64,000 nt of DNA from Pirellulales bacterium (GTDB lineage Bacteria; Planctomycetota; Planctomycetia; Pirellulales; JAEUIK01): contig JAIBBZ010000023.1 of the NCBI GenBank assembly GCA_019694435.1, positions 1 through 64,000 of the forward strand, read 5' to 3'. The position numbers and the translations under genes are program-made. This document shows positions 35,169 to 45,977 of the stretch, in pieces. The notes under the pieces were generated by a model that had not been told where the DNA came from, did no database searches, and was given only the letters and a program-made list of their open reading frames with translations. How positions within the stretch are numbered: position 1 is the stretch's first letter; every line of letters starts with the position of its first letter.

Positions 35169-36173
35169 ATGAAGTACGCCGCTATTGGCCCGATCGCCCG
35201 GCACCTGCCCGAACGGGTCGAGACGAACTCTGAACTGGCCGATCTGTTCCCCGGCTGGGACATGGCCGAAATCGAGGCCAAGACGGGCGTGCGTCAGCGT
35301 CATATTGCTGCCCCCGGCGAATGCGCCTCGGACCTGGCGGTGCGGGCGGCCCAACGGCTGTTTCGAGATCACAATATCGACCCCGCGTCGATCGATTTCG
35401 TGCTCCTCTGCACGCAAACGCCCGACTACCCGCTGCCCACGACGGCCTGCTTGATTCAAGACCGGTTGGGCCTCCCCAAGCGGTGCGGGGCGCTCGATTT
35501 CAATCTCGGCTGTTCGGGGTTCGTGTACGGCGTCTCGCTGGCCGACGGGCTGATTCGCTGCGGTGCCGCGCGGCGCGTGCTGCTGCTCACGGCCGAGACC
35601 TACTCGAAGTACATTCATCCGGAAGATCGTTCGCTGCGCACCATCTTCGGCGACGCCGCTTGTGCCACGCTGATCGACGCGGCCGACGAGCCCTGCCTGT
35701 CGGGCTTTGTGTTCGGTACCGACGGCAGCGGCGGCGACATGTTGCTGGTCGGTTGCGGAGGGGCAAGGCCCGCGCCCGACGCGATCAAGCCGCGGCACCG
35801 CAAGCGCTGGGCCAGCGACCTCTACATGGACGGGCCCGAACTGCTGAATTTTACGCTCGATTCGATTCCCGGAACTATCGACGAAGTACTACAGCGCGCC
35901 GGCTGGCGCCACGAGGAGATCGACTTCTACCTGATGCACCAGGCCACGCGGTTGCTGCTCGAAGGGCTGCAAGGACTGCTGAAGGTCGACCAGACGCGGT
36001 TGCCCATTTTGCTCAGCGAGTACGGCAACACGGTCTCTTCCACCGTCCCCTTGCTGATCTACGACTTGCGCTGCGCCGGAAAATTGCGGCGGAACATGAA
36101 AAACCTCCTCGTGGGGTTCGGCGTGGGGCTTTCCTGGGGTGGCTGTGCATGGCGCGAGACGTGGGGCGGCTAG
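35169..36173 (+). CDS. 3-oxoacyl-ACP synthase III (FabH-like ketosynthase)
   Basis: A 334-residue thiolase-fold enzyme of the FabH/KAS III family. The catalytic triad is Cys115 in NLGCSGF, His257 in LMHQATRLL and Asn287 in YGNTVSST; the GVRQRHIAAPGE and GDAACATLI segments are also typical. Such enzymes condense acetyl- or acyl-CoA with malonyl-ACP to start fatty acid synthesis, or make short acyl chains for secondary products. The length fits FabH. A second copy in Planctomycetes is common, and no fab partner is linked, so a dedicated role such as hydrocarbon or secondary product formation cannot be excluded. The ATG at 35169 is the first start matching the family N-terminus. Confidence 0.85.
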   Translation: MKYAAIGPIARHLPERVETNSELADLFPGWDMAEIEAKTGVRQRHIAAPGECASDLAVRAAQRLFRDHNIDPASIDFVLLCTQTPDYPLPTTACLIQDRLGLPKRCGALDFNLGCSGFVYGVSLADGLIRCGAARRVLLLTAETYSKYIHPEDRSLRTIFGDAACATLIDAADEPCLSGFVFGTDGSGGDMLLVGCGGARPAPDAIKPRHRKRWASDLYMDGPELLNFTLDSIPGTIDEVLQRAGWRHEEIDFYLMHQATRLLLEGLQGLLKVDQTRLPILLSEYGNTVSSTVPLLIYDLRCAGKLRRNMKNLLVGFGVGLSWGGCAWRETWGG

Positions 36174-36276
36174 TTGCACGTCGTCCCCTGGTTTTGGTTG
36201 TGTGCCGGCTCGCGGCGGCGGTAGCATAGTTTCGACGTCTCGCCCCCCGCGAAATCGCCCCAGGCCCGGCACGTTC

Positions 36277-38814
36277 ATGATCGGCCCCGGTCGCCTCGTT
36301 CGCCGCTTTGTTCTGGCTGCCGCGTTGGTACGGCCGCTTGCGGCCATGGGCGACGAACTCGACTATGCCCGCGAGATCCAACCGATCCTGCTCCAGCATT
36401 GCGTTGCGTGCCACGGGGCGGACGAGCAGAACGGTAGCTTGAGGCTCGACACGGCGACCGGACTGGCGGCAGGCGGCAGCAGCGGTCCGGCGATTGTCGC
36501 CCAACGACCCGAGGCCAGCCGCCTGTACCTGGCCATCACGCATCAGGGCGACGCGACTCCGATGCCGCCCGAGGACCAGCCGCCGCTTGCGCCCGAAGAG
36601 ATCGAGCGCATTCGCCAGTGGATCGCCGCCGGCGCCGTCCTGCCCGAGGGAGCCGACGCCGAGAGCACCGCAGCCAATTCGCGTGCGCTGCACTGGGCAT
36701 TTCAGCCGATTCGTCCGCGGCCGCTGCCCGCCGTCGCCGACGCGGCCTGGCCGCGAACGGGCATCGACGCGTTTGTCTTGGCCAGGCTCGAGCAAGCGCA
36801 AATCGCTCCCTCGCCACCGGCCGACGCGGCGACCTTGCTGCGGCGCGTGTACCTCGATCTCGTGGGCTTGCCGCCGACTGCCGACCAACTGGAAGAGTTC
36901 CTGACCGACACGCGGCCAGATGCCTACGAACGACTGGTCGAGCGGCTCCTGGCATCGCCGCACTACGGCGAGCGTTGGGGCCGGCATTGGCTCGACGCAG
37001 CGCGCTATGCCGACAGCGACGGCTACAATATCGATGCCCCGCGGTCGATCTGGAAGTACCGCGATTGGGTCATCGACGCGCTGAACCGCGATCTGCCGTT
37101 CGACCAATTCATCGTCGAGCAGTATGCCGGTGACCTGCTGCCCGGGGCGAATCCCGAGCAATGCACGGCCACCGGCTTTCATCGGAACACGCTGTTCAAC
37201 GGCGAAGGCGGTACCGACCGCGAGCAGTTCCGCGTCGAGGCCGTGGTCGATCGCGTGGCGACGACCGGTACCGTGCTGCTGGGCCTCACGCTCGGCTGCG
37301 CGCGTTGCCACGATCACAAGTACGACCCCATCACACAGCGCGAGTTCTACGAACTGTTTGCCTACTTGAACCAGGACGACGAGCCGTTGCTCGAACTGCC
37401 CACGGCCGAGCAGGCCGGACAGCTGGCCGTGTTGCGTCCGCAAGTGGCCGACGTGCGCCGACAGCTCGACAAGCTCGACGCCGAGTTCGACGCCCGCCAA
37501 ACGGCCTGGGAGGCGGCCCTGACGATGGAAGACAAAGGCCGCTTGCCGCAGAACGTCCGCGACATCATCTACAACCCGCCCGAAAAGCGCGATGAAGCCC
37601 AGCGCAAGGTCGTGGCCGATTACTACCGGCGTATGGACGACGCCTACCGCGGCCTGACCGACCAGTACGCGGCTTTGCTAGCCCAGCAGCCGGCCGTCCA
37701 GACGACGATGGTCCTGCGACAGCGTGCGGAGCCCCGCGTCACGCATGTTCACTTGCGCGGCGATTTCCTCCGCCCGGGGCGCGAAGTCGTCCCCGGCACG
37801 CCCGAGGTGCTCCCGCCGTCCCATCCGCTCGACCCGGCGCGTCCGACGCGGCTCGACTTGGCCCGCTGGCTGGTTGCGCCCGACAACCCGCTCACTCCTC
37901 GCGTGACCGTCAACCGCGTCTGGCAGCATTATTTCGGTACGGGTCTGGTCGAGACCGAGAACGATTTCGGCACCCAAGGCACGCCTCCCTCGCATCCCGA
38001 GCTGCTCGACTGGCTCGCGCACCAATGGATCGAGGCCGGCTGGAGCTTCAAGTGGCTGCATCGCACGATCGTTTGTTCGGCCACCTATCGCCAATCATCG
38101 CACACCCGCGCCGAGCTGGCCGAGACCGATCCGCAGAACCGTCTGTTGGCCCGGCAAGCGAGGATTCGCCTCGATGCTGAAACGATTCGGGACTGTGCCC
38201 TGGCTGCCAGTGGCCTGTTATCGCCGAAGCTGGGCGGGCCCAGCGTGTTTCCTCATCAGCCCGACGGCGTGATGCAACTCACACAGGTGAGCCGCGCCTG
38301 GGAAGTCAGCCCCGGCGAAGACCGCTATCGCCGTACTTTGTACACGTATCTCTGGCGGTCTACGCCACACCCGCTGCTCAAGACGTTCGACGCGCCCGAC
38401 ACCACGACGGCCTGCACGCGGCGCCCGCGATCGAATACGCCATTGCAGGCGCTGATGTTGCTGAACGATGCAGGCATGTTCGAGGCCGCTGCGGCGCTGG
38501 CAAATCGCCTGCAGGCGGCCCCGTCCGGCAGCGACGAGGAGCGGATTCAACTGGCCTTCCGCTGGGCACTCGCTCGAAGGCCTGCGTCGGCCGAATCCGC
38601 GCGCGTCGTCCGCCTGCTCGAGCAGGAGCGTCGCGCGGCGGCGGTCGACTCGGCCCTGGCCGCCGTCGAGGTGCCCGCAGCGTGGACGGCTACCGACTCT
38701 CAGCCGGCGGCGCTCGGCCTGAGCGACGCGCAGCAGCAGGCGATCGAGCGCGCGGCGTGGACTGCCGTGGCCCGCGTGCTGTTGAATCTCGAAGAGTTCA
38801 TCACGCGTGAGTAG
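36277..38814 (+). CDS. Secreted PSD1-type cytochrome c-like protein (DUF1549/DUF1553)
   Basis: An 845-residue exported protein of the planctomycete PSD1 family. Order of domains: signal peptide (residues 1-25), a planctomycete cytochrome c domain with heme motif CVACH (Cys42, Cys45, His46), then DUF1549 (with LDAARYADSDGYN, and a second C-x-x-C-H, CARCHDHKYDP, near residue 340), a coiled region, and DUF1553 with LARWLVAPDNPLTPRVTVNRVWQHYFG and RRPRSNTPLQALMLLNDA. It is thought to act outside the cytoplasm in redox or sugar chemistry; the true reaction is unknown. It is followed by a DUF1501 protein after 4 nt, the usual PSD1/DUF1501 pair. Confidence 0.9.
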   Translation: MIGPGRLVRRFVLAAALVRPLAAMGDELDYAREIQPILLQHCVACHGADEQNGSLRLDTATGLAAGGSSGPAIVAQRPEASRLYLAITHQGDATPMPPEDQPPLAPEEIERIRQWIAAGAVLPEGADAESTAANSRALHWAFQPIRPRPLPAVADAAWPRTGIDAFVLARLEQAQIAPSPPADAATLLRRVYLDLVGLPPTADQLEEFLTDTRPDAYERLVERLLASPHYGERWGRHWLDAARYADSDGYNIDAPRSIWKYRDWVIDALNRDLPFDQFIVEQYAGDLLPGANPEQCTATGFHRNTLFNGEGGTDREQFRVEAVVDRVATTGTVLLGLTLGCARCHDHKYDPITQREFYELFAYLNQDDEPLLELPTAEQAGQLAVLRPQVADVRRQLDKLDAEFDARQTAWEAALTMEDKGRLPQNVRDIIYNPPEKRDEAQRKVVADYYRRMDDAYRGLTDQYAALLAQQPAVQTTMVLRQRAEPRVTHVHLRGDFLRPGREVVPGTPEVLPPSHPLDPARPTRLDLARWLVAPDNPLTPRVTVNRVWQHYFGTGLVETENDFGTQGTPPSHPELLDWLAHQWIEAGWSFKWLHRTIVCSATYRQSSHTRAELAETDPQNRLLARQARIRLDAETIRDCALAASGLLSPKLGGPSVFPHQPDGVMQLTQVSRAWEVSPGEDRYRRTLYTYLWRSTPHPLLKTFDAPDTTTACTRRPRSNTPLQALMLLNDAGMFEAAAALANRLQAAPSGSDEERIQLAFRWALARRPASAESARVVRLLEQERRAAAVDSALAAVEVPAAWTATDSQPAALGLSDAQQQAIERAAWTAVARVLLNLEEFITRE

Positions 38815-38818
38815 CTCG

Positions 38819-40270
<1,452 letters not shown>

Positions 40271-40308
40271 ACGAGCACGCCGCCGCAGGCGTGTCGGAGG
40301 ATCAAACC

Positions 40309-41826
40309 ATGGCCAGCCCGCGTCGCGAGTTTCTCCGCAACAGCGCCACGGCCAGCCTGCTCGTGGCCGCCGGACATTGGCCCGCCGTGGGGCGCCTGGC
40401 CTGGAGTGCATCGGGCGACGATCGCCCGGCAGACGGCCCGCCGCTGAGCCCGTTCTTGCAGGGCGACTTCGCGCCGGTGCACGAGGAGATCACGGTCGAA
40501 CGGCTCGAGGTGATCGGCGAGTTGCCCCCGGATCTCGACGGGATGTTCGTCCGCAACGGACCCAATCCGCAGTTTCCTCCCAAAGGCAACTATCACTGGT
40601 TCGACGGCGACGGCATGTTGCACGGCGTCCGCATCCAGGCCGGCCAGGCCAGCTACCGCAACCGCTATGTGCGCACCGCCGGATGGCAAGCCGAACACGA
40701 GGCCGGCCGGGCGCTGTGGACCGGCATGAACGATCTGCCCGATCTGCAACGCATTGCCGCGGGCGAAGCACCGTTCAAAAACGCAGCCAACACGGCACTC
40801 GCGTGGCACGATGGCCGGCTGTTGGCGCTCTGGGAGGCCGGCCCACCGCACGAAATCGCAGTGCCACGGCTCGATACGGTCGGTCCCTACGACTACGGCG
40901 GCAAGCTGCGACACCCGTTCACCGCGCATCCCAAGGTCGATCCGGAGACCGGCGAAATGCTGTTCTTCGGCTACTCGGCGATGTCGCGCAACATTCGGCA
41001 CAGCACCGTCGACGCCCAAGGGCAGCTCCAGCGGACGGTGAGCGTGCCGATGCGGCGCCCGATCATGATGCACGACTTTGCGATCACCGCCTCGCAGGCG
41101 ATCTTCTGCGATTTGCCGGCCGTCTTCGACTTTGCCGCCGCCCAGCGCACCGGCTCCATGCTCCGTTTCGACAAGGACCTGGGGGCCCGATTTACCTGCG
41201 TGCCGCGGCGCGGCGATCCCACCCCGCGGTCGGTCGACACGGCGGGCTGCTTCATGTTCCACACGCTGAACGCCTACGACGACGGCGACGAGGTGGTGCT
41301 GCTGGGCTGCCGCATGGACGACTATCCCGCGGCCGTGGCGATCGGACCGCAGGCGGCCAAGGAAGCCCGCGGTCTGGCCGATGGCCCAAAGGCCGTGATG
41401 TATCGCTGGCGGATGAACTTTGCCACGGGTCAAGTCAAGGAAGAGCAGCTCGACGACCAGAGTTGCGAGTTTCCGCGCATCAACGAGCATTTCCTGGGGC
41501 GCAGCGCGCGCTATGGCTATGCCATGGCGTTCGATATGAATGCCCTGTTGAAGTTCGACTTTGCCTCGGGCGCTGTCGAGCGTCACGAACTGGGCCCCGG
41601 GCGCTTTGGCGGCGAGGGCGTCTTCATCCCCCGGCCCGGCGGAAAGGACGAAGACGATGGTTTCGTGGCGACTTATGTGGTCGATTCAGCCGAGCAGCAC
41701 AGCGAACTCGTGCTGCTCGATGCCCGCAACTTCACCCGATCGCCACGGGCGCGACTGGTGATTCCAGCGCGGATTCCGTTTGGATTCCACGGCATCTGGC
41801 TCGACGGCGGCATGTTCAGCGGCTAG
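40309..41826 (+). CDS. Carotenoid oxygenase family protein with Tat-type signal
   Basis: A 505-residue non-heme iron dioxygenase of the carotenoid cleavage (RPE65/lignostilbene dioxygenase) family. The four iron-binding His residues are visible at His207 (TAHPKVD), His255 (MMHDF), His318 (MFHTLNAY) and His494 (FHGIWL), and the family motifs FVRNGPNPQF, WFDGDGMLHGV and GEGVFIPRP are intact. It should cleave a conjugated C=C bond of a carotenoid, apocarotenoid or stilbene. An N-terminal RREFLRNS motif followed by a hydrophobic segment suggests Tat export, so the enzyme would work outside the cytoplasm. GGAGG lies 8 nt upstream. It is the third gene of the PSD1-DUF1501 run. Confidence 0.9.
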   Translation: MASPRREFLRNSATASLLVAAGHWPAVGRLAWSASGDDRPADGPPLSPFLQGDFAPVHEEITVERLEVIGELPPDLDGMFVRNGPNPQFPPKGNYHWFDGDGMLHGVRIQAGQASYRNRYVRTAGWQAEHEAGRALWTGMNDLPDLQRIAAGEAPFKNAANTALAWHDGRLLALWEAGPPHEIAVPRLDTVGPYDYGGKLRHPFTAHPKVDPETGEMLFFGYSAMSRNIRHSTVDAQGQLQRTVSVPMRRPIMMHDFAITASQAIFCDLPAVFDFAAAQRTGSMLRFDKDLGARFTCVPRRGDPTPRSVDTAGCFMFHTLNAYDDGDEVVLLGCRMDDYPAAVAIGPQAAKEARGLADGPKAVMYRWRMNFATGQVKEEQLDDQSCEFPRINEHFLGRSARYGYAMAFDMNALLKFDFASGAVERHELGPGRFGGEGVFIPRPGGKDEDDGFVATYVVDSAEQHSELVLLDARNFTRSPRARLVIPARIPFGFHGIWLDGGMFSG

Positions 41827-41897
41827 CGCGCGGGCGTTTGGGCCGCTGCTGCGCGATCGCGGTTTCCGGCCGAAAAATCGATCGACCGGTGGCGCAA

Positions 41898-42806
41898 CTA
41901 TTTCGCACGCGTGCTGTTGCCGCCGGCGTCTGGTTGCTGGTTTGCCAGTTCGACCTTGAGCCGTTCGTAGTGCACGCGCGCGACTTCCCACATGAATTGG
42001 GCCGGCGCCTTGATGTTATCGACATATGCGGCGAGGAAATTGCGCGCGAGCTCCTTGCGCCCGTTCAAGTCGTGGAACAGCGCCACATAGAGGTGGGCGT
42101 ACAGCAGTCGCTCGTTCAACTCAGGGACCGGCGGGGCGTCGGCCTGAACCGCCATGAGAATCGCCTGCTGCTGCACGTCGCCCTTGTAGAAGGCATAGAT
42201 CTCCTTCATCGGAATCCGGTGATCCTTGCCCAGGGGCAACATTCGCTTGCGCGCCTCTTCAATGCCGAACACTTTCGCCGTACAAAGAAAATGCCACAGC
42301 GCGTTTTCGACGTCGTTGGGCGAGGCCTTGCCCGTCTCTTCGAACTGCAGCATCGCCTCCGGGAAGTTGCCGAGATAGTACAACGTGATCCCGCGCTGCC
42401 AGGCGTCTTTGCTCTGCGATTCGTCGATGGCGATGATCCGATCGAAATCTTGCTGGGCTTCTTCGAACATCGAGAGGTAGAAGTACATTTCGCCGCGCTT
42501 CCGGTACAGCTCGACAGCCCGCGGCCGGATCTTGAGCAACTGTGAGTATTCCGAAGCCGCCTGGCGAAACGCCTGCTTCTGCTCGAGCACCGCGGCCCGG
42601 AGCAGATGCGCATCGGGCAGGTTGGTATTGGCCACCAGTTCGAGCGAGATCGTCTCGGCCTCGGCAATCTTGCCTTCGCGCAGCGCCTTGAAGCCTTGCT
42701 GCAACTTGGCCGTCAATGCAGCGTCCTGCGCCGGGGCCCAGGCGCCCGACGCCGCCACGAGCCCGACCACCGCTGTGAATACGCCGCGCAGCACCACGCG
42801 TTTCAT
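41898..42806 (-). CDS. Secreted TPR-repeat protein
   Basis: A 302-residue exported protein: a signal peptide (VVLRGVFTAVVGLVAASGAWA) followed by about five tetratricopeptide-like repeats (LQQGFKALREGKIAEA, LLRAAVLEQKQAFRQAASEYSQLL, LYRKRGEMYFYLSMFEEAQQDF, AWQRGITLYYLGNFPEAMLQFE). It is likely a periplasmic protein-binding scaffold; nothing specific is visible. The ATG at 42806 has GAGGA just upstream. It converges with the carotenoid oxygenase gene. Confidence 0.7.
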   Translation of the reverse strand: MKRVVLRGVFTAVVGLVAASGAWAPAQDAALTAKLQQGFKALREGKIAEAETISLELVANTNLPDAHLLRAAVLEQKQAFRQAASEYSQLLKIRPRAVELYRKRGEMYFYLSMFEEAQQDFDRIIAIDESQSKDAWQRGITLYYLGNFPEAMLQFEETGKASPNDVENALWHFLCTAKVFGIEEARKRMLPLGKDHRIPMKEIYAFYKGDVQQQAILMAVQADAPPVPELNERLLYAHLYVALFHDLNGRKELARNFLAAYVDNIKAPAQFMWEVARVHYERLKVELANQQPDAGGNSTRAK

Positions 42807-42929
42807 GTCGTCCTCGCCAGGGAATTCGCTTGAAGCCGAGAAGTCCGCGTATTGTAATCCTCCTGCGGCGCGTTGCACGCCCGCCGGGCCCGAGAGCCGC
42901 TGCCCCGTTTCAACACTATGAGGAATGTC

Positions 42930-43937
42930 ATGACTTCGTCGGCGTCCGGACTGCTAGCGCTGGTCTCGTTGTTGCTCGTCGTCGTGCTGGGCGCCTCCGG
43001 CACGGTGCTGGCCGCGCCGCTCCGAGCGGGCATTATCGGCTGCGACACGTCGCACGTGGTCGCGTTCGCCTCGTTACTGAACCGCCCCGACGCCACGGGA
43101 GATTTGGCGGACCTGAAGATCGTGGCGGCCTTTCCCGGCGGGAGCCCCGATATTCCCGAAAGCAGCGGGCGCGTGGCCGGTTTTGTCGAAAAATTGCGCG
43201 AGCTGAATGTGGAAATCGTCGATTCGATTCCCGCGATGCTCGAGCGAGTCGACTGCGTCCTGTTGGAAAGCGTCGACGGACGGCCGCATCTCGAACAGCT
43301 CAAGCCTGTTCTGGCGGCACGCAAGCCGGTCTTCATCGACAAACCGGTGGCCGGCACCTTGGCCGACGCCGTGACGATCTATCGACTGGCCAAGGAGGCC
43401 GGCGTACCCTGTTTCTCCAGTTCCTCGCTGCGATTCAGCCCGGGAATTCTGGGCATGCGCAACGATCCACGCGTCGGCAAGGTCCTGGGCTGCGAGGCCT
43501 ACGGCCCCTGCGCCCTCGAATCGCACCATCCCGACCTGTTCTGGTATGGAATTCACGCCACTGAGGTGCTGTTCACGATCATGGGCACCGGCTGCCAATC
43601 GGTGACCCGTATCCATACCCCCGACGTCGACGTGGTCACGGGACTGTGGCAGGACGGCCGGGTGGGGATCTTTCGGGGCATCCGCGGCGGCAAGGCCGAC
43701 TACGGCGCCCTGGTCTTCGGCAGCGACGGCATCGTCCCCAGCGGCGGCTACGCCGGCTATGAACCGCTCGTGGTCGAAATCGTGAAGTTCTTCAAGACGG
43801 GGCAAGCCCCGGTCAGTGCCGAGGAGACGATCGAGATCTTCGCCTTCATGGAGGCCGCCGACGAAAGCAAGCGACAAGGCGGCGCCCCGGTCACCCTCGA
43901 AAGCGTCTTGCAGAAGGCCGGCTACCAAGCACCCTGA
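42930..43937 (+). CDS. Gfo/Idh/MocA-family oxidoreductase, exported
   Basis: A 335-residue NAD(P)-dependent oxidoreductase of the Gfo/Idh/MocA family with an N-terminal signal-like segment (LVSLLLVVVLGASGTVLA). The Rossmann motif is degraded to RAGIIGCDTSHVVAF, and the family EKP motif appears as DKP with Lys138 in FIDKPVAG. The C-terminal sugar-binding domain is present (YGIHATEVLFTIMG). Planctomycetes have many exported copies, probably acting on sugars in the periplasm. GAGGA precedes the ATG at 42930; a start 12 nt earlier is also possible. It is divergent from the TPR gene. Confidence 0.75.
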   Translation: MTSSASGLLALVSLLLVVVLGASGTVLAAPLRAGIIGCDTSHVVAFASLLNRPDATGDLADLKIVAAFPGGSPDIPESSGRVAGFVEKLRELNVEIVDSIPAMLERVDCVLLESVDGRPHLEQLKPVLAARKPVFIDKPVAGTLADAVTIYRLAKEAGVPCFSSSSLRFSPGILGMRNDPRVGKVLGCEAYGPCALESHHPDLFWYGIHATEVLFTIMGTGCQSVTRIHTPDVDVVTGLWQDGRVGIFRGIRGGKADYGALVFGSDGIVPSGGYAGYEPLVVEIVKFFKTGQAPVSAEETIEIFAFMEAADESKRQGGAPVTLESVLQKAGYQAP

Positions 43938-44131
43938 TCGGCCGGCGATAGCAAGGCCGCAGCGTCCTAAAATGAGAATCCGGTCTCAGAAGGGGACGGC
44001 TACCGGGCCTGCGCAGCAATCAGTCCGGCCGACCCGGAGACGATTCCCACGGAACCAAAAAACCGCAATCCATTATCCAATAAAGACTTAAACAAATCCA
44101 AGCAGCCTCGAGGGAATTGTTCAAGCGGTTC

Positions 44132-44147
44132 TGGCATCCCCCTTGCG
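44132..44147 (+). promoter_or_regulatory. Candidate sigma-54 promoter of csrA copy 1
   Basis: TGGCATCCCCCTTGCG has the invariant GG-N10-GC core of a sigma-54 (-24/-12) promoter (GG at 44133-44134, GC at 44145-44146). It is 72 nt before the csrA ATG, so transcription would begin near 44158 with a leader of about 60 nt. Two positions differ from the consensus. Confidence 0.5.
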
Positions 44148-44218
44148 ATTAGGTCTTCTCGTTCGACCCACGGCCGTCCGGAGGTAACCGGCGGCACAGT
44201 CACAAGGAGGCCCACGCC

Positions 44219-44446
44219 ATGCTCGTTCTTAGCCGCAAAGTCAATGAGGCAATCCACATCGGCCAAGGGATCACGGTGACCGTGACCCGCATCTCGGGCA
44301 ACCGAGTCACGCTGGGAATCACGGCCCCTGCGAACATGAAGATCATCCGCAGCGAACTGAAGCCCTTTCCCGAAACTCCCTGCAACGCCCCGGTCGTGAC
44401 GACCGAGTTGCCGGCGACGCTCGTCGGTTCGATGCCGCCACGGTAA
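44219..44446 (+). CDS. csrA: Carbon storage regulator CsrA, copy 1
   Basis: A 75-residue RNA-binding post-transcriptional regulator. The whole CsrA core is present: MLVLSRKVNE, HIGQGITVTV, GNRVTLGI and the C-terminal RNA-contact Arg44 in KIIRSEL. CsrA dimers bind GGA motifs in mRNA leaders and control carbon storage, motility and biofilm in other bacteria. The ribosome-binding site reads ACAAGGAGG, which matches the CsrA recognition core (ACARGGA), so the protein may repress its own translation. The core is followed by about 20 residues of Pro/Thr-rich tail. A second, longer copy lies at 52159-52611. Confidence 0.92.
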   Translation: MLVLSRKVNEAIHIGQGITVTVTRISGNRVTLGITAPANMKIIRSELKPFPETPCNAPVVTTELPATLVGSMPPR

Positions 44447-44537
44447 CGCGAGGCTGTTCGCCTGCAGCACCAGGGATCGAGCAGGCGGTCCCCGCGCCGA
44501 CGTGCTGACAGAGTCCGGGGGCAGAAGACCACGGGAC

Positions 44538-45260
44538 TCAGGCGCGCAAGTGGAGGGTTAGTGACGTGACGGTGATGTGACCGCCGAAACACAACGCCAC
44601 GTCGTGCCCGTCCGTTCGCTGCCGTTCTTGATAGCGAGCACGAAAATGAAAAACGTCGTCTTGAACCTCGAAGCGTACGGGCAACGGGTTGGGATCCAAA
44701 GGACAGTGGACGATGGGCGGAACCCAGTCGATACCGAACCGCTCGATACAAGCCTCGACCTCGGGGCCGTCGGGCAAGTTCACGTTCCAATAGGTGGCCG
44801 CCGGCAACGGCTCGGCGAGCAGCCGGGCAAGGACTGTACGGCTCCAGCGGGCAGCGCGATCCCAGTCGACCGGGTGTCGGCTGGCGAGGTACTGCGAGAT
44901 GGCAACGCCCGGGGTGCCAAGCAGCACGGCTTCGCGGACCGCGGCCACCGTGCCCGATCGATAGACGTCTGCGCCCAGATTGCCGCCTTCATTGATGCCG
45001 GACAATACCCAATCGGTCTGCGGTGCGAGGTGGCCCAAGCCGATGCGGGCACAGTCGACTGGAGTGCCATCGAGCGCAAATTGTCGATCGGCGCGGCGCA
45101 ACAGCGCCAGCGGACGATGGGTCGTCGCTTGATGGCTGCAGCCCGAGAGCGGCTCGCTCGGCGCTAAGACGACAGGCTCGCCGAGCATCTCGACGGCCCT
45201 GCGCAGGGCCTGAATTCCCGGCGCGTCGATGCCGTCGTCGTTGGTCAGCAAGAGCTGCAT
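44538..45260 (-). CDS. surE: 5'/3'-nucleotidase SurE
   Basis: A 240-residue metal-dependent phosphatase of the SurE family that removes phosphate from nucleoside monophosphates and short polyphosphates. Signatures are MQLLLTNDDGIDAPG with the metal-binding Asp pair at residues 8-9, the SGCSHQAT segment, and LSGINEGGNLG. The length is normal. The ATG at 45260 is the first residue of the family; the longer open frame is noncoding. It is the last gene of a minus-strand run that starts at 48526. It converges with csrA. Confidence 0.88.
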   Translation of the reverse strand: MQLLLTNDDGIDAPGIQALRRAVEMLGEPVVLAPSEPLSGCSHQATTHRPLALLRRADRQFALDGTPVDCARIGLGHLAPQTDWVLSGINEGGNLGADVYRSGTVAAVREAVLLGTPGVAISQYLASRHPVDWDRAARWSRTVLARLLAEPLPAATYWNVNLPDGPEVEACIERFGIDWVPPIVHCPLDPNPLPVRFEVQDDVFHFRARYQERQRTDGHDVALCFGGHITVTSLTLHLRA

Positions 45261-45331
45261 GCGCGCCAGGCTCACGGCGTAATGATCGGGCGAAACGAGC
45301 CCCTTTAGCGTCGGGCAATCGACGCTGCTCG

Positions 45332-45892
45332 TCAACTCACGGCTGCGTCGCCCGACACGATGGAATAACAGACTGCGTCGTGCCAACGCCCGCCCAGGCA
45401 AATGCGCCGGCGAGCGATCCCCTCGCGTTGGGCGCCGCTACGTTCGGCCACGCGCTGGCTCGGCAAATTGTCGACTGCCGCCACGATTTCCAAACGCTCG
45501 AATCCGAGCGACTCGATGCCGAACCGCGCCACGGCCCGGGTCGCCTCGACCGCCAGGCCCCGGCCGCGTGCATCGTCGCGCAGCCAGTAGCCCAGGTTCG
45601 CCCGAGCGTGGGCACGGTCGATAAAGTTCAAGCCACAGCCGCCCAACAGGTCGCCGCTTGCCGGATCGAACAGCGAAAACGCGTACTGTTCGTCCTTGTG
45701 CCAGGCCGGCGCGCAGTCTTCGATCCAGCGAACGGCATCGTTGGGACCATAGGCCGAGTGCGCCCACGGCAGCCAGGCACCCAGGCCGGGGAGCGACGCG
45801 CGCACCGCGCCGACGAGGCGATCGACGTCGTCCGGCTCGGGGAGCCGCAGCAACAATCGGGCGGTGGTCAAAGAGGAGATCGCGTGAGTCAT
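45332..45892 (-). CDS. GNAT-family N-acetyltransferase (RimJ-type)
   Basis: A 186-residue acetyl-CoA-dependent N-acetyltransferase of the RimJ/RimL subgroup. Conserved features: LTTARLLLRLPEPDDVDRL at the start, LGGCGLNFID, the acetyl-CoA-binding LGYWLRDDARGRGLAVEA, and ERLEIVAAVDNLPSQRVAERSGAQREG. Such enzymes acetylate the N-terminus of ribosomal proteins or small amines; the substrate here is unknown. The ATG at 45892 matches the family start. It lies between MaoC and surE on the minus strand. Confidence 0.85.
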   Translation of the reverse strand: MTHAISSLTTARLLLRLPEPDDVDRLVGAVRASLPGLGAWLPWAHSAYGPNDAVRWIEDCAPAWHKDEQYAFSLFDPASGDLLGGCGLNFIDRAHARANLGYWLRDDARGRGLAVEATRAVARFGIESLGFERLEIVAAVDNLPSQRVAERSGAQREGIARRRICLGGRWHDAVCYSIVSGDAAVS

Positions 45893-45977
45893 GCGTCGTT
45901 CGACACGTCCGGCGCGGCCGCGGTTCGCCCACCTTGTGGAACCGGCGCAGCACGCCGACGGACGACCGCCGGCATGC

